This document shows, in pieces, positions 17,708-26,774 of a stretch of 55,925 nt of DNA (its first letter is position 1; every line of letters begins with the position of its first letter). This DNA comes from Chloroflexota bacterium. Lineage in GTDB: Bacteria > Chloroflexota > Anaerolineae > Promineifilales > Promineifilaceae. The stretch lies in assembly GCA_029559155.1 (NCBI GenBank), contig JAKQCM010000455.1:1-55925 (forward strand), written 5' to 3'. A program made the position numbers and the translations under genes. The notes beneath the pieces were generated by a model. The model saw only the letters and a program-made list of their open reading frames with translations. It ran no database searches and was not told the origin of the DNA.

Positions 17708-18973
17708 ATGAAAGTAAAACAAAAGGCAATTTCTTTTGTTCTGTGCACGGCCGTTCTCGCGGCCATCATCGGCATCGGACAAAAGCTTTCCACCACAACC
17801 ACCATCGAAGCACAAGAAACAGTGACCAGTTCGCCCATCTTCCTGCCCTCGCTTATTCGTGGCAAAGGCAGTTTTCTGGCGACTTTTGATGGCGACCCGG
17901 CGCAGCCAACTCCGTGGAATCCCACAAATTGGGATATAACCGTTCACTCTCGTGATGTAGACACCTGGGATGCGATAGAAACCATGCAGGGGGCGCATGG
18001 ACCAAACTGCGAACCGCCGCCGGCAACGCACACCGTCAGCGCGTATGAGGACACAGTATTTCAATGCAAAAATCACATGATGACGGCCATTAACGCCGGT
18101 GGGTATGGCTTGATTTATTTAACGCCAAACCAGATGGTCGATTTTGCCGATGGCGAGGCAGTCGTCTCTTTTGACGTTTCGACCCTGCGCACGTCTGGGC
18201 GAGACTGGATCGACGTGTGGATTACGCCGTTCGATGACAACCTCCAGCTTGCCCTACAGGATTATTTGCCAGACTTAAGCGGTGAGCCACGCAATGCCAT
18301 CCACATTGCCATGGATTTTAGCAGCTCAAGGTTTCAGGGATTTCTCATCCGCGATTTTACGCTTAGTTCAATTCCGGGCACAGGTGATTCCTGGCAGGGG
18401 TACGAAAATTTTCTGACGCCGGATGCCCGCCGTCGGGACACGTTTGAACTGCGCATTTCGCGTAATCACATTAAATTTGGCATGCCCGCGTATAATTTTT
18501 GGTGGATCGATACGAGCATTACCCCCTTAAATTGGAGCCAGGGCGTGGTTCAGTTGGGGCACCATTCGTATAACCCGACCAAAGCCTGCACAGGCTGCGG
18601 CCCCAATACCTGGCACTGGGACAACGTGAGGATTGATCCGGCCGTGCCGTTTACCATTATGCGCGCGGATCGGCGTGTGGTGAGCAGTGCGTTGCCGTCG
18701 GCGGTTAATTTTGCAACGGCCGTGCCGTCAGGCTCTTATCTTCGTTTTACGGGGATTGGCACGAATATGCAGGTGTCATTCAACAATGGCGTTTCCTGGC
18801 AGCCCGCGCGGGTTCAGCCGGCCAGAAACTCGCCGCAGGAAGGCACATTCAAATCGTACTGGATGTCGGCCCCCACAGGCACGACCAGTGTGAGATTTAA
18901 GGCCAACGACTGGTGGGGTGGCGCATGGCAAGTGCGGGATATATCTATCTGGTCTCGTACGGTTCGCCCCTAA
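17708..18973 (+). CDS. Exported jelly-roll protein, function unknown
   Basis: A 421-residue exported protein. A Lys-rich start and hydrophobic stretch (about 8-25) make a signal peptide; a short Thr-rich linker and the segment IFLPSLIRG follow, matching the [YF]LPxxxR motif also at the tail of the protein encoded at 2528. The remainder is beta-rich with a concanavalin-like/polysaccharide-binding look (paired strands such as VSFDVSTL, a NHIKFGMPAYNFWW block, and a CTGCGPNTWHWDNV stretch). Four or more cysteines could form disulphides outside the cell. No catalytic signature is certain. It has its own promoter and is separated from the next gene by a terminator-like hairpin, so it is probably monocistronic. 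Confidence 0.72.
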   Translation: MKVKQKAISFVLCTAVLAAIIGIGQKLSTTTTIEAQETVTSSPIFLPSLIRGKGSFLATFDGDPAQPTPWNPTNWDITVHSRDVDTWDAIETMQGAHGPNCEPPPATHTVSAYEDTVFQCKNHMMTAINAGGYGLIYLTPNQMVDFADGEAVVSFDVSTLRTSGRDWIDVWITPFDDNLQLALQDYLPDLSGEPRNAIHIAMDFSSSRFQGFLIRDFTLSSIPGTGDSWQGYENFLTPDARRRDTFELRISRNHIKFGMPAYNFWWIDTSITPLNWSQGVVQLGHHSYNPTKACTGCGPNTWHWDNVRIDPAVPFTIMRADRRVVSSALPSAVNFATAVPSGSYLRFTGIGTNMQVSFNNGVSWQPARVQPARNSPQEGTFKSYWMSAPTGTTSVRFKANDWWGGAWQVRDISIWSRTVRP

Positions 18974-19026
18974 AGCAAAGGTTGTTTTGCGGGCACTGGA
19001 TGAGGGGGCGGCCGGTTGTTAAACGA

Positions 19027-19043
19027 GGTTTTGGTCCAAAACC
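19027..19043. promoter_or_regulatory. 17-bp palindrome, possible operator
   Basis: GGTTTTGG and CCAAAACC flank a single central base. With no loop it cannot make a stable hairpin, so a dimeric DNA-binding protein is the more natural reader. No regulator can be assigned. Confidence 0.3.
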
Positions 19044-19101
19044 AGGCGGCAGACATTGTTATGTAACCTGATTTTGGGCGTTATCAAGTTGAATAGGAAG
19101 G

Positions 19102-19147
19102 CGCACGGGCAATCAGTTTGCGGTCGATTGTTCGTGCGTTTTGGTTT
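19102..19147 (+). terminator. Rho-independent terminator-like hairpin
   Basis: CGCACGGGCAAT (19102-19113) pairs with ATTGTTCGTGCG (19127-19138) over 12 positions, with two G-T pairs, and is followed by TTTTGGTTTT. It would end the transcript of the exported protein gene upstream. Confidence 0.55.
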
Positions 19148-19268
19148 TATGCCTGGGGTTGGAGTCGCGTGTTCCTGAGCAGTTGCATGAGCGGATAGGT
19201 ATCCGTTATGTAGTTCTTAAGCTTTGTCCAAGATGATCTCCATGAGCCTGCAAGCTCGTGGGGTGTGC

Positions 19269-19294
19269 TTTGCCTGGAATTGCAGCCAGGCAAA
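19269..19294 (+). other. Leader hairpin upstream of the Wzz-like gene
   Basis: TTTGCCTGG (19269-19277) and CCAGGCAAA (19286-19294) form a perfect 9-bp stem with an 8-base loop, 49 bases before the start codon. No T-tract follows directly. Possible translational or attenuation control. Confidence 0.35.
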
Positions 19295-19343
19295 ACATGA
19301 CAGATTGCTAAATGGGGCGCTTTGGTTTTGTTTAGGAGAAGCT

Positions 19344-20480
19344 ATGTTACGTCTGGTTATCTTGCGGATATTAGAGAGCTATTTTCGGCATCGTTGGTTA
19401 TATATTTTGCCAATTGTATTGTCGGTTGTTCTGGCCGCTTATTTTGTGATCAATGAGAAGCAGAGTTATTACGCCCAGGGTGTGTTGTATGTGCAAAACG
19501 AGTCTTATTTGGCCTCGTTGACCAATGTGACAGACAACAGTGGGTCATGGTGGGTAACGGCCGCGCAAACGGCGAGCCAGGATTTGAACGAGTTGCTGCA
19601 AACGGATGCGTTTGTCCGCGCGATTATTCAGCAGACGGATTTGGAAGCGAAGATGAATGAGGGGGATACGGCCGTTAAAACCCTCATCGACGAAACACGC
19701 AAAAGCATCTGGGTCTTTACTCTGGGTGATAACCAGATCGTCGTGAGCGCCACACGGGAACAGCCGGAAATCGCGTACCAATTGGTGAACGCGGTTGTCG
19801 AAGGGTATGTGCAGTGGCAAATCAATGCCCAGCTATCTGAAAGCGAAACCGCCCAATCCTTTTTTAATGACCTGATTAAAACCTATGAAGACGAACTCAA
19901 TGCGGCGCGCGAAGAAATGAAACTTTATCTGGTCGCTCACCCGGCTCCGCTGCGCGGCGATAGACCCGGCGGCGAACAAATCGACATCGATCGTTTGCAA
20001 GGAGCCATCGACCTGGCGTCTTCCCGTTACGCCACAGCTCTGGATAAAGAAGAAAGCAGCCGGTTGTCCATCGCCCAAATTCAAAGTGATGCCCGGCAAA
20101 AATATTTCTTGATCGACGCCCCACGCATGCCTACGGAACCAAGTAATTCCTTAAGAGACAAGGCGATTAAAGCGGCCGTTTTTTTGGTAGCCGGTGTCTT
20201 TATTTCCATTGGGGCGATTGTTGGCGCGGCAATTATTGATCGCAGCTTGCGGTTGCCTATTGATGTGTCCCATCGCCTGGATTTGCCTGTGCTGGCGCTG
20301 ATTCCGGATGTGGCGCCGCGTCGGAAATGGTTCCAACGGCGAAAGAGAGCCCCAAAAGACACAGCGGAATTGCAAGAAGAAACGAAAGAGGGAACGGGTA
20401 TGATGCCCTCCGGTCAACTGAACGATCTGACTGAAACCCAAGATGAACGCAAAGGCGACAAAGCGAATATCACTCTATGA
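19344..20480 (+). CDS. Wzz/PCP-type chain-length determinant protein
   Basis: A 378-residue polysaccharide co-polymerase that would set chain length and couple polymerisation to export. It has an N-terminal transmembrane helix (about 20-37), a long extracytoplasmic stretch with coiled-coil character (about 165-255), and a second helix near 285-308 followed by a cytoplasmic tail. The tail begins with the PCP-like block LDLPVLALIPDV and ends in a charged segment. AGGAG at 19334-19338 fixes the ATG. The stop overlaps the next start (ATGA), coupling it to the Wzx-like flippase, and the CpsD-like gene follows, the usual Wzx/Wzz/kinase grouping. Confidence 0.85.
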   Translation: MLRLVILRILESYFRHRWLYILPIVLSVVLAAYFVINEKQSYYAQGVLYVQNESYLASLTNVTDNSGSWWVTAAQTASQDLNELLQTDAFVRAIIQQTDLEAKMNEGDTAVKTLIDETRKSIWVFTLGDNQIVVSATREQPEIAYQLVNAVVEGYVQWQINAQLSESETAQSFFNDLIKTYEDELNAAREEMKLYLVAHPAPLRGDRPGGEQIDIDRLQGAIDLASSRYATALDKEESSRLSIAQIQSDARQKYFLIDAPRMPTEPSNSLRDKAIKAAVFLVAGVFISIGAIVGAAIIDRSLRLPIDVSHRLDLPVLALIPDVAPRRKWFQRRKRAPKDTAELQEETKEGTGMMPSGQLNDLTETQDERKGDKANITL

Positions 20481-21949
20481 ATCAAACCGGCCGTACCATC
20501 GTAAAAAATGCCAGCGTTTTGCTAATTTCCCAGGTGTCTACCTGGGGGTTGTCGCTGGTTATCATGATCTTTATGACCCGTTACCTGGGCGCAACGGGTA
20601 TTGGGCAAATTCATCTGGCAAATTCAATTTGGGCGATTTTGGCGATCACCATTGAATTTGGCATGAACACCTATCTGACGAAAGAAATTTCGCGTTCCCC
20701 GGATAGAATTGACAATCTTTTAAGCGTATCGTTGATCCTCCGGTCGCTGCTTTATGTGGGCAGCATTTTTGTTTTATTGCTTTACCTCCAGTTCACGGAT
20801 TATGCTCCGGTGACGATTGCGGTGATTTTTGTCACCGGCATCAGCAATTTGGTCATTCAGTTTGGCATGGTTTACCGCGCCTCGTTAGAGGGGTTGGAGC
20901 GGATGGAATATATTTCAGTGGCGCAGATTGTGGCTCGGATATTTACGGCCGTTGTCACCATCGCCTTGTTGCTGCTGAACTATGGTCTTATTGCCATCGT
21001 CTCTGTGGGTATTTTCGAGTCATTGATCAACATGACCATTCAGTATACGGCCGTGCGCCGTCTGCGCCGCCCGAAATTTTATTTTAACTGGGCTGCGGCG
21101 AAAGAGATGCTGCAAAAAAGTTACCCTTACTTGATTGTGTACATCTTCCTGGTTATGTACATGCAGGTAGACATCATCGTTATTTCGCTGCTGGTGAATG
21201 AAACCGGCGTGGGTTGGTATGGCGCGGCGGATCAATTATTTGGCACGCTGTTATTTTTGCCATCTATTTTTATGACGGCCGTATTCCCCGTTCTCTCTCG
21301 CATGTATGCCAACGCCTCAGACTCGTTACCCAGACTCATGAGCAAGAGCTTCAACCTGCTCCTGCTGGTCAGCGTCCCGGTTGGTCTGGGCGTGCTTGTC
21401 ATTGCCGATCCTCTCGTTGTTCTGCTGTTTGGCGAAGAATTTGTTAATAGCGGTCCCATCCTGGCGGTCATGGGCATTGTCATTATTCTGACCTACCAAA
21501 ACATGCTTTTGGGGCAGTTTTTCATTTCCATCGACAGACAAAAAGATTGGACCTGGGTGATGGCCGCCGCCACCGCGGCCACCATCGCCCTTGATTTGGT
21601 GTTGATCCCCTGGTGTCAACGAGTCTTCGGCAACGGAGCTATTGGCGGCTCTATCGCCTTTGTAATTACCGAAGCGGGCATGTTGTTTGTCGCCCTTAGA
21701 ATGCTGCCCGATGGCATTATCACCTGGCAATCCAGCCGCCGATCCTTGCGGGCAATTCTGGCCGGTCTCGGCATGGTTGCAGCCACCTGGTGGGCGCGCG
21801 ATCTTTTCATTGCCATTCCTGTAGCCCTGGGCGCAGTGTCGTATATCGCCTTAATCCTCTTGCTGCGTGTGGTTCCGCCAGAAGATTGGGACCTGCTTAA
21901 AACAATTGGCGCATCCTTCATGAAGCGCCTGCGCAAACAACCGGCCTGA
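20477..21949 (+). CDS. Wzx-like polysaccharide flippase (MOP superfamily)
   Basis: A 490-residue polytopic protein with about twelve to fourteen transmembrane helices and the starting pattern NASVLLISQVSTWGLSL typical of polysaccharide_synt/Wzx transporters. It would flip undecaprenyl-linked repeat units from the cytoplasmic to the outer face of the membrane. The start ATG overlaps the stop of the Wzz-like gene by four bases, implying translational coupling. No substrate-specific features can be read. Confidence 0.9.
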   Translation: MNQTGRTIVKNASVLLISQVSTWGLSLVIMIFMTRYLGATGIGQIHLANSIWAILAITIEFGMNTYLTKEISRSPDRIDNLLSVSLILRSLLYVGSIFVLLLYLQFTDYAPVTIAVIFVTGISNLVIQFGMVYRASLEGLERMEYISVAQIVARIFTAVVTIALLLLNYGLIAIVSVGIFESLINMTIQYTAVRRLRRPKFYFNWAAAKEMLQKSYPYLIVYIFLVMYMQVDIIVISLLVNETGVGWYGAADQLFGTLLFLPSIFMTAVFPVLSRMYANASDSLPRLMSKSFNLLLLVSVPVGLGVLVIADPLVVLLFGEEFVNSGPILAVMGIVIILTYQNMLLGQFFISIDRQKDWTWVMAAATAATIALDLVLIPWCQRVFGNGAIGGSIAFVITEAGMLFVALRMLPDGIITWQSSRRSLRAILAGLGMVAATWWARDLFIAIPVALGAVSYIALILLLRVVPPEDWDLLKTIGASFMKRLRKQPA

Positions 21950-21993
21950 GTGGCCCGCTAACTGTCATTTACCCGTTTTGCAACGAGATTGTT

Positions 21994-22704
21994 ATGAAAA
22001 TTACCTTACGCAAACAAAAAAAAGAACCGCCGCCGCCGCTGGTTATTCCGGCCGGCGATGGCACGCCGCTCCAGAAATTCTCTGGCGAGGTGGTTGATAA
22101 TTTACGCTACATGGTCACGCGAATCTTGCGCAACGGACAGCTTCCTTCCCGTCTGTCGATGGTTTCGGCGCTGCGCGGCGAAGGGGTGACTTATCTTTCC
22201 CAGGCTTTGGCGGCCACCATTGCCCATGACATGAAGGCGCGCATTTGCGTGGTGGATTTGAATTGGTGGTGGCCATCTCCGGCAATTATGGCGGCCAACG
22301 ATAATCCTGGTCTGGCGGCCGTTATTGCCAAAGAAGCCAAACTTGATGATGTTATTGCGCCTACCGGGTGGTCTAACCTGGTGTTTATCCCTGCGGGAAA
22401 CATGGCCATCGAGCATAGGCCGGTTATGGCGCGCAGCCAGGAACTGCAAGATGTGATCAACAATTTGAGTACCCGGTTCGATTTTTTGATATTGGATATT
22501 CCCGCTATTCATTCCACCAGCGACGCGATTCCGTTGGCTTCGTTGGGCGATGCCTGCTGCCTGGTGGTGCGCCAGGGAATTACCACGGTGGAGGATGTGC
22601 GGCTGGGGCTGGATGAGATTGACCATATTCCCATGCTGGGCGTGGTATTGAACCGGGTCAAATTGGCGACGCCTACGTTTGTGACCAAGTTGATTCCTGC
22701 CTGA
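21994..22704 (+). CDS. CpsD/BY-kinase-like protein with degenerate P-loop
   Basis: A 236-residue protein with the fold signature of the cytoplasmic BY-kinase/MinD-like ATPases that partner Wzz proteins. Where the Walker A Lys is expected (PGEGKS/T), this protein reads LRGEGVTYLS (60-69), so the Lys is Val65. Walker A-prime is ICVVDLNW (Asp88), normally an Asp-x-Asp, and Walker B is FLILDIP (Asp168). The C-terminus lacks the tyrosine cluster that BY-kinases autophosphorylate. It therefore may bind nucleotide weakly or act as a non-catalytic regulator of the Wzz/Wzx machinery. The gene follows the flippase gene by 44 bases. Confident on family, not on activity. Confidence 0.8.
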   Translation: MKITLRKQKKEPPPPLVIPAGDGTPLQKFSGEVVDNLRYMVTRILRNGQLPSRLSMVSALRGEGVTYLSQALAATIAHDMKARICVVDLNWWWPSPAIMAANDNPGLAAVIAKEAKLDDVIAPTGWSNLVFIPAGNMAIEHRPVMARSQELQDVINNLSTRFDFLILDIPAIHSTSDAIPLASLGDACCLVVRQGITTVEDVRLGLDEIDHIPMLGVVLNRVKLATPTFVTKLIPA

Positions 22705-22757
22705 TAACTTGTGATGCCTGGGGTGTGGAACGGCCGTACCCACAAGGATGTAACGCT

Positions 22758-22901
22758 GTGAAAATTTTTATCGGGTTTATCCTATTCGCCTTCATCGGCG
22801 GCTTATTGATGTGGAAACTTTCCTTCCAGCGGCGCTCTTTGATCTTGCTCGCCATCTGTTTGATGGTTTGTTTTGCTTATTATTTCCTGAATCAGCTCTG
22901 A
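22758..22901 (+). CDS. Small two-helix membrane protein (47 residues)
   Basis: A short GTG-initiated frame encoding about 47 residues. It starts MKIFIGFILFAFIGG, has a short basic loop (SFQRRS) and then a second hydrophobic helix ending YYFLNQL. AAGGA lies 9-10 bases before the GTG. It sits between the CpsD-like and the Wzy-like genes and is probably part of that operon. The clean two-helix hairpin, correct-sense basic loop and Shine-Dalgarno match make it likely real, but I know no family for it. Confidence 0.55.
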   Translation: MKIFIGFILFAFIGGLLMWKLSFQRRSLILLAICLMVCFAYYFLNQL

Positions 22902-22996
22902 GTTACCGTCTGTAACCAGCCTGAGTTGGCGCAATCAGGTCTGATACCTGACGGACACGACTGCGTCATTTACCTGGCAATTGCCCCAATGATCTC

Positions 22997-24577
22997 ATGG
23001 CAACATATATTGATAACTATGACCACCCAATAGACGTCGGAACTCGCCAGCGGCGCTCCTCTGTCACCTGGCTGTTATGGTTCCTGACAATGCTAGGCCT
23101 ATCGGCGTTTTTGGGTTTGGTCATGATGAAACGCGGCCCCAATCTTTCTGTTGTGGCCTGGCTGGTGTATCTGGCGGGCGTGCTGGTTATTTTTTATCGG
23201 CCGCGTTATGGCCTGTATTTGATCATCTTTTTGGTGCTGGTAGGGGATAATTATCTGACGCCCTGGTATCCATTTACGAAAAACTTTTCGAGCCGCGAGT
23301 CATTATTATTTTTGCACGACACGCTCATTATCAGCCCCTTGGAATCCTATTTTGCCCTGATTTTTATCTCCTGGCTGGGTCGAGGGGCGATGCAGCGGAA
23401 GATGAAGTTTTACGTCAGTGAATTATTTCTGCCGGCGATGATCTTTTTGGGGTTCATCTTGTTTGGTCTGTTTTATGGCGTTTCTACTGGCGGCAATCTG
23501 AATATTGCTCTCTGGGAGTCGCGGCCAATTTTTTATTTGATCGCCATGATGATTCTGACCAACAACCTGATAGAAACGCGCAGCCAGGCCAGCAACTTGC
23601 TTTGGACAGCCATGCTGGCTCTGTTGGTTGAGAGTTTGATTGGGGATTATTATTTTCTGGTGACGCTACGGGGCAGTTTGCAAGGCGTGGAAGCGATTAC
23701 GGAACATGCGGCGGCTATTCAAATGAATACGTTGTTTGTGTTTGTGGCGGCGGCGTGGCTGTATAAAGCATCTGCGGCTAAACGGTTTGTGCTGCCATTG
23801 ATGGTACCGGTTGTGTTTCTTACTTACCTGGCCACGCAGCGTCGTGCCGCTTTTCTAACGTTGGCCATTGCCCTGGTCATCATGGCGATTATCCTGTTCC
23901 TGGAAAACAGGCGGGCGTTTTGGTTGATTGTGCCGCCCTTGGGCCTGGCGGCAATGGTTTATATCGCTGTTTTTTGGAATGCCAGCGGCGCGCTGGGTTT
24001 GCCGGCGCAGGCGGTGAAGTCGGTTGTGGCGCAGGATCAGGCGGACGCGGCGGATTTGTCGTCTAATTTGTATCGGCAGATTGAGAATGTGAACACGAGT
24101 TTTACAGTGCATCAACGGCCGTTAACCGGCGTCGGCTTTGGGCAAAAATTTTACGTGATTGTTCCCCTGCCAGACATCAGCTTTTTCTCCTGGTGGCAAT
24201 ACTTTCCCCACAACTCCATCATCTGGATCTGGTTAAAAGCTGGCGTTGGCGGCTTTATCGCCATGCTGTTTTTCGTCGGCACAGCCATTATGGTTGGGGC
24301 GCGGGCTTTGTGGCGCATGCCGCGTGATGACATGAGCGCGATAGTCCTGACGGCCGTTCTCTACATCGTCATGCACTTTATTTTTGCCTATGCGGATATT
24401 TCTTGGGACATTCAGAGCATGGTTTACGTTGGCATGATGATGGGCTTGCTGAGTGCGGCCGAACATATCGTCAGCCAACCGGTCCCCGCCAAACCCACCC
24501 GCTGGCCCTGGCAGCCTGCGCCTGAACCGGCGCCTGGGTTACGGCCGTTTCCCCCATCATCATCGAATACAAAATGA
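22997..24577 (+). CDS. O-antigen ligase/Wzy-like polymerase
   Basis: A 526-residue integral membrane protein with about ten to twelve helices and a larger extracytoplasmic loop (about 330-400). The Wzy/WaaL-family feature HNSIIWIWLKAGVGG appears near residue 407, with a short cytoplasmic tail rich in Pro. It would polymerise repeat units or ligate polymer outside the membrane, completing the Wzx/Wzz/Wzy set with the genes at 20477 and 19344. These families share fold and motif, so polymerase versus ligase cannot be separated from sequence alone. Confidence 0.85.
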   Translation: MATYIDNYDHPIDVGTRQRRSSVTWLLWFLTMLGLSAFLGLVMMKRGPNLSVVAWLVYLAGVLVIFYRPRYGLYLIIFLVLVGDNYLTPWYPFTKNFSSRESLLFLHDTLIISPLESYFALIFISWLGRGAMQRKMKFYVSELFLPAMIFLGFILFGLFYGVSTGGNLNIALWESRPIFYLIAMMILTNNLIETRSQASNLLWTAMLALLVESLIGDYYFLVTLRGSLQGVEAITEHAAAIQMNTLFVFVAAAWLYKASAAKRFVLPLMVPVVFLTYLATQRRAAFLTLAIALVIMAIILFLENRRAFWLIVPPLGLAAMVYIAVFWNASGALGLPAQAVKSVVAQDQADAADLSSNLYRQIENVNTSFTVHQRPLTGVGFGQKFYVIVPLPDISFFSWWQYFPHNSIIWIWLKAGVGGFIAMLFFVGTAIMVGARALWRMPRDDMSAIVLTAVLYIVMHFIFAYADISWDIQSMVYVGMMMGLLSAAEHIVSQPVPAKPTRWPWQPAPEPAPGLRPFPPSSSNTK

Positions 24578-24592
24578 GGCACGTCTTACCCT

Positions 24593-25168
24593 ATGATGCA
24601 AAAACTACTCAGTGTCGCCCGTGAAGAAATGTACGGACTGCACCCGCGTTGGCTGCTGGCGCGAATCCTGCTATTTCCCTTACCCCCTTATGTTGGCAGC
24701 CGACTCCGCGTTGCCCTCTTGCGCCTGCTTGGCTTCCATATCGGCCAAGGCGCGTCGATGTGGGGACTGCCCAAACTCATCGGCAGCGGCAAACTGCACC
24801 AAAAATTAACCATCGGCCATCACTCCCTGTTCAACATCGACTGCTTTATCGATCTGGCGGCGCCCATTTCCATTGGCAGCCAGGTTGTCCTGGGACCGCA
24901 AGTCACCCTCATTACCGGCGCACACGAAATTGGCGATGCGTCTTGCCGGCTGGGTTTGTTGGTTCCGCAGCCCATTGTCATCGGAGACGGCGCCTGGTTG
25001 GGCGCGCGCTGCACCATTCTTCCCGGCGTTACGGTTGGGTCTGGGTCGGTAGTTGCCGCCGGGGCGGTGGTTACCAAAGATGTGCAGCCGAATACTCTGG
25101 TGGGCGGCGTGCCGGCCAAAGTAATGCGTCTTTTGGACGCGGTGCAAGAAGGCGCGGTAGCACCATGA
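24593..25168 (+). CDS. Hexapeptide-repeat acyltransferase (first of a pair)
   Basis: A 191-residue left-handed beta-helix acetyl- or acyltransferase of the WcaF/NodL/LacA type. Residues 1-45 are an N-terminal amphipathic part and about 70-180 are hexapeptide repeats, with a conserved His in ITGAHEIG and the closing pattern VVTKDVQPNTLVGGVPAKVMR. It would O-acetylate a sugar from acetyl-CoA. Its stop overlaps the next start (ATGA), and the following gene encodes a second enzyme of the same fold. Confidence 0.87.
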   Translation: MMQKLLSVAREEMYGLHPRWLLARILLFPLPPYVGSRLRVALLRLLGFHIGQGASMWGLPKLIGSGKLHQKLTIGHHSLFNIDCFIDLAAPISIGSQVVLGPQVTLITGAHEIGDASCRLGLLVPQPIVIGDGAWLGARCTILPGVTVGSGSVVAAGAVVTKDVQPNTLVGGVPAKVMRLLDAVQEGAVAP

Positions 25169-25698
25169 ATCTGGCTTTCCTGCACAATGTTTGGGCCAAT
25201 CTCAGCGCCCGATGGTATTTCCGCTCGGCGGCTTACCTGGGTCCGCGGGTTCGATTATGGGGCCGGGCGGTTGTAAAAAACCAGGGGATCTTGCGCATTG
25301 GCAATCGCGTCCGAATTGAGGGGAGAATTGTCCCGTTGGAATTGGGAACAGGCGAGCAGGGGACGCTGGAAATCGGCGAGGGAACTTTTATCAACTATGG
25401 TACCTCTATTTCTGCTTTACGCTCAGTATGGATTGGGCCGCATTGCAACATCGGCACGTATGTCATCATCATGGACAACGACTTTCACCGGTTGGAACCG
25501 GAACGGCGGGACGAGCGCCCGGAATCGAAACCAATTGTAATAGAAGAAAATGTGTGGCTGGGCGCGCGGGTTATTGTGCTGGGCGGCGTCACGATTGGCG
25601 CGGGCAGCGTCATCGGCGCGGGCAGCGTGGTGACGCGCGATATTCCGCCGCGCAGTTTAGCGGTTGGCACACCGGCGAAAGTTATTCGGCAATTATGA
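25165..25698 (+). CDS. Hexapeptide-repeat acyltransferase (second of a pair)
   Basis: A 177-residue left-handed beta-helix transferase. Hexapeptide repeats run from about 45 to 175, with the catalytic-type His in MDNDFHRLE and the end motif VVTRDIPPRSLAVGTPAKVIRQ. The start overlaps the previous stop by four bases (ATGA), so the two enzymes are translated together and could acetylate two positions of one sugar. The reading frame runs open upstream to 24649, but those residues are an out-of-frame reading of the preceding gene. Confidence 0.87.
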   Translation: MNLAFLHNVWANLSARWYFRSAAYLGPRVRLWGRAVVKNQGILRIGNRVRIEGRIVPLELGTGEQGTLEIGEGTFINYGTSISALRSVWIGPHCNIGTYVIIMDNDFHRLEPERRDERPESKPIVIEENVWLGARVIVLGGVTIGAGSVIGAGSVVTRDIPPRSLAVGTPAKVIRQL

Positions 25699-25717
25699 GG
25701 AAACGGCCGTCATCCCT

Positions 25718-26767
25718 ATGAACATCAGCATCATCATCCCCACCTATAATCGGCTTGCCTCCTTAAAACGGGTGCTTGAGGGCCTGGAAAACCAAACCCT
25801 CGCGCCGACCAACTTTGAAGTTGTGGTTGTTTCTGATGGCGCAACCGACGGCACAGATGAATTTCTGGCCAATCTGCAGACGCCCTTAACCCTGAATCCT
25901 GTTTTTCAGGTGAATGCCGGAGCGGCTGCGGCGCGAAATGCGGGCATCCAAACGGCCGTTGGCGACCTTGTTGTCTTCCTTGATGATGATGTGGTTCCCG
26001 CCCCACAGTTGTTGGCCGAACACCTGCGCACCCATGCCGCCGAAGGCGACAACGTGGTAGTTCTTGGCCCCATGATCACGCCCGCCGATTTTGTGATGGC
26101 TCCCTGGGTGCAGTGGGAACAGGCCATGCTGGTGAAGCAGTATACAGCCATGACCCACGGCGATTGGGAACCCACGGCGCGGCAGTTCTACACCGGCAAC
26201 ACCTCCCTGCGCCGGAGCTATCTCCTGGCCTCTGGCGGTTTCGACGCCCAATTTAAGCGCGCTGAAGATGTGGAATTAGCCTACCGGCTGGCCGATTCCG
26301 GCTTGCGCTTTGTGTTTAACGCGGAAGCCATCGGCTACCATTATGCCGAGCGCAGTTTTACCTCCTGGATGAATATTGCGTATGCCTACGGCCGTAACGA
26401 CGTGATTTTTGCGCAGGAAAAAGGGCAGACTTGGCTGCTGACGGCCGTTTGGCGCGAATACCGCCAGCGAAATGTGCTGATTCGGGCAATAACGAGCATG
26501 GGTTTGGGACGGCCGTTTATCAGCCAACTCATCCTCAAACTGCTAGAAATCACCGCCTTGGCAGGCTACAAACTCGGTCTGAAAACCTTAGCGGGCCAGG
26601 CTTTCAGCGGCATTTTTAACCTGAGGTATTATCAAGGCACAGCCGACCAATTGGGCAGCCGGGCGGCATTTTTTGCCGGCCTAAACGCCCCGAATACGGT
26701 TGCGCCAGACCAATCGGGTAATGACACAAGTCGCCCACCCGCGCAAACTTCAATGGTAGACAGGTGA
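25718..26767 (+). CDS. GT2-family glycosyltransferase
   Basis: A 349-residue inverting GT-A glycosyltransferase. The start [10 protein letters not shown], the donor/metal motif VFLDDDVV near residue 90, and the acceptor region with [19 protein letters not shown] (ED motif) are typical. A C-terminal hydrophobic region may associate with the membrane. The ATG at 25718 is preferred to an in-frame one at 25664 inside the preceding gene. The next gene starts 7 bases after its stop. Confidence 0.9.
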   Translation: MNISIIIPTYNRLASLKRVLEGLENQTLAPTNFEVVVVSDGATDGTDEFLANLQTPLTLNPVFQVNAGAAAARNAGIQTAVGDLVVFLDDDVVPAPQLLAEHLRTHAAEGDNVVVLGPMITPADFVMAPWVQWEQAMLVKQYTAMTHGDWEPTARQFYTGNTSLRRSYLLASGGFDAQFKRAEDVELAYRLADSGLRFVFNAEAIGYHYAERSFTSWMNIAYAYGRNDVIFAQEKGQTWLLTAVWREYRQRNVLIRAITSMGLGRPFISQLILKLLEITALAGYKLGLKTLAGQAFSGIFNLRYYQGTADQLGSRAAFFAGLNAPNTVAPDQSGNDTSRPPAQTSMVDR

Positions 26768-26774
26768 ATGGGTC

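Larger units (their letters stand above)
18974..19343 (+). other. 370-bp leader region before the Wzz-like gene
   Basis: This gap has no convincing gene. It contains a short palindrome (19027-19043), a terminator-like hairpin (19102-19147), and further small hairpins nearer the start codon, including a 9-bp perfect stem at 19269-19294. An in-frame ATG at 19224 would extend the Wzz-like protein by 40 unrelated residues; the AGGAG at 19334-19338 supports 19344 instead. The region may be a regulated leader. Confidence 0.5.

Noticed and set aside
19224..19343. Upstream ATG extension of the Wzz-like protein
   Set aside because: It runs through the leader hairpins; ATG 19344 has AGGAG and begins the membrane helix region.
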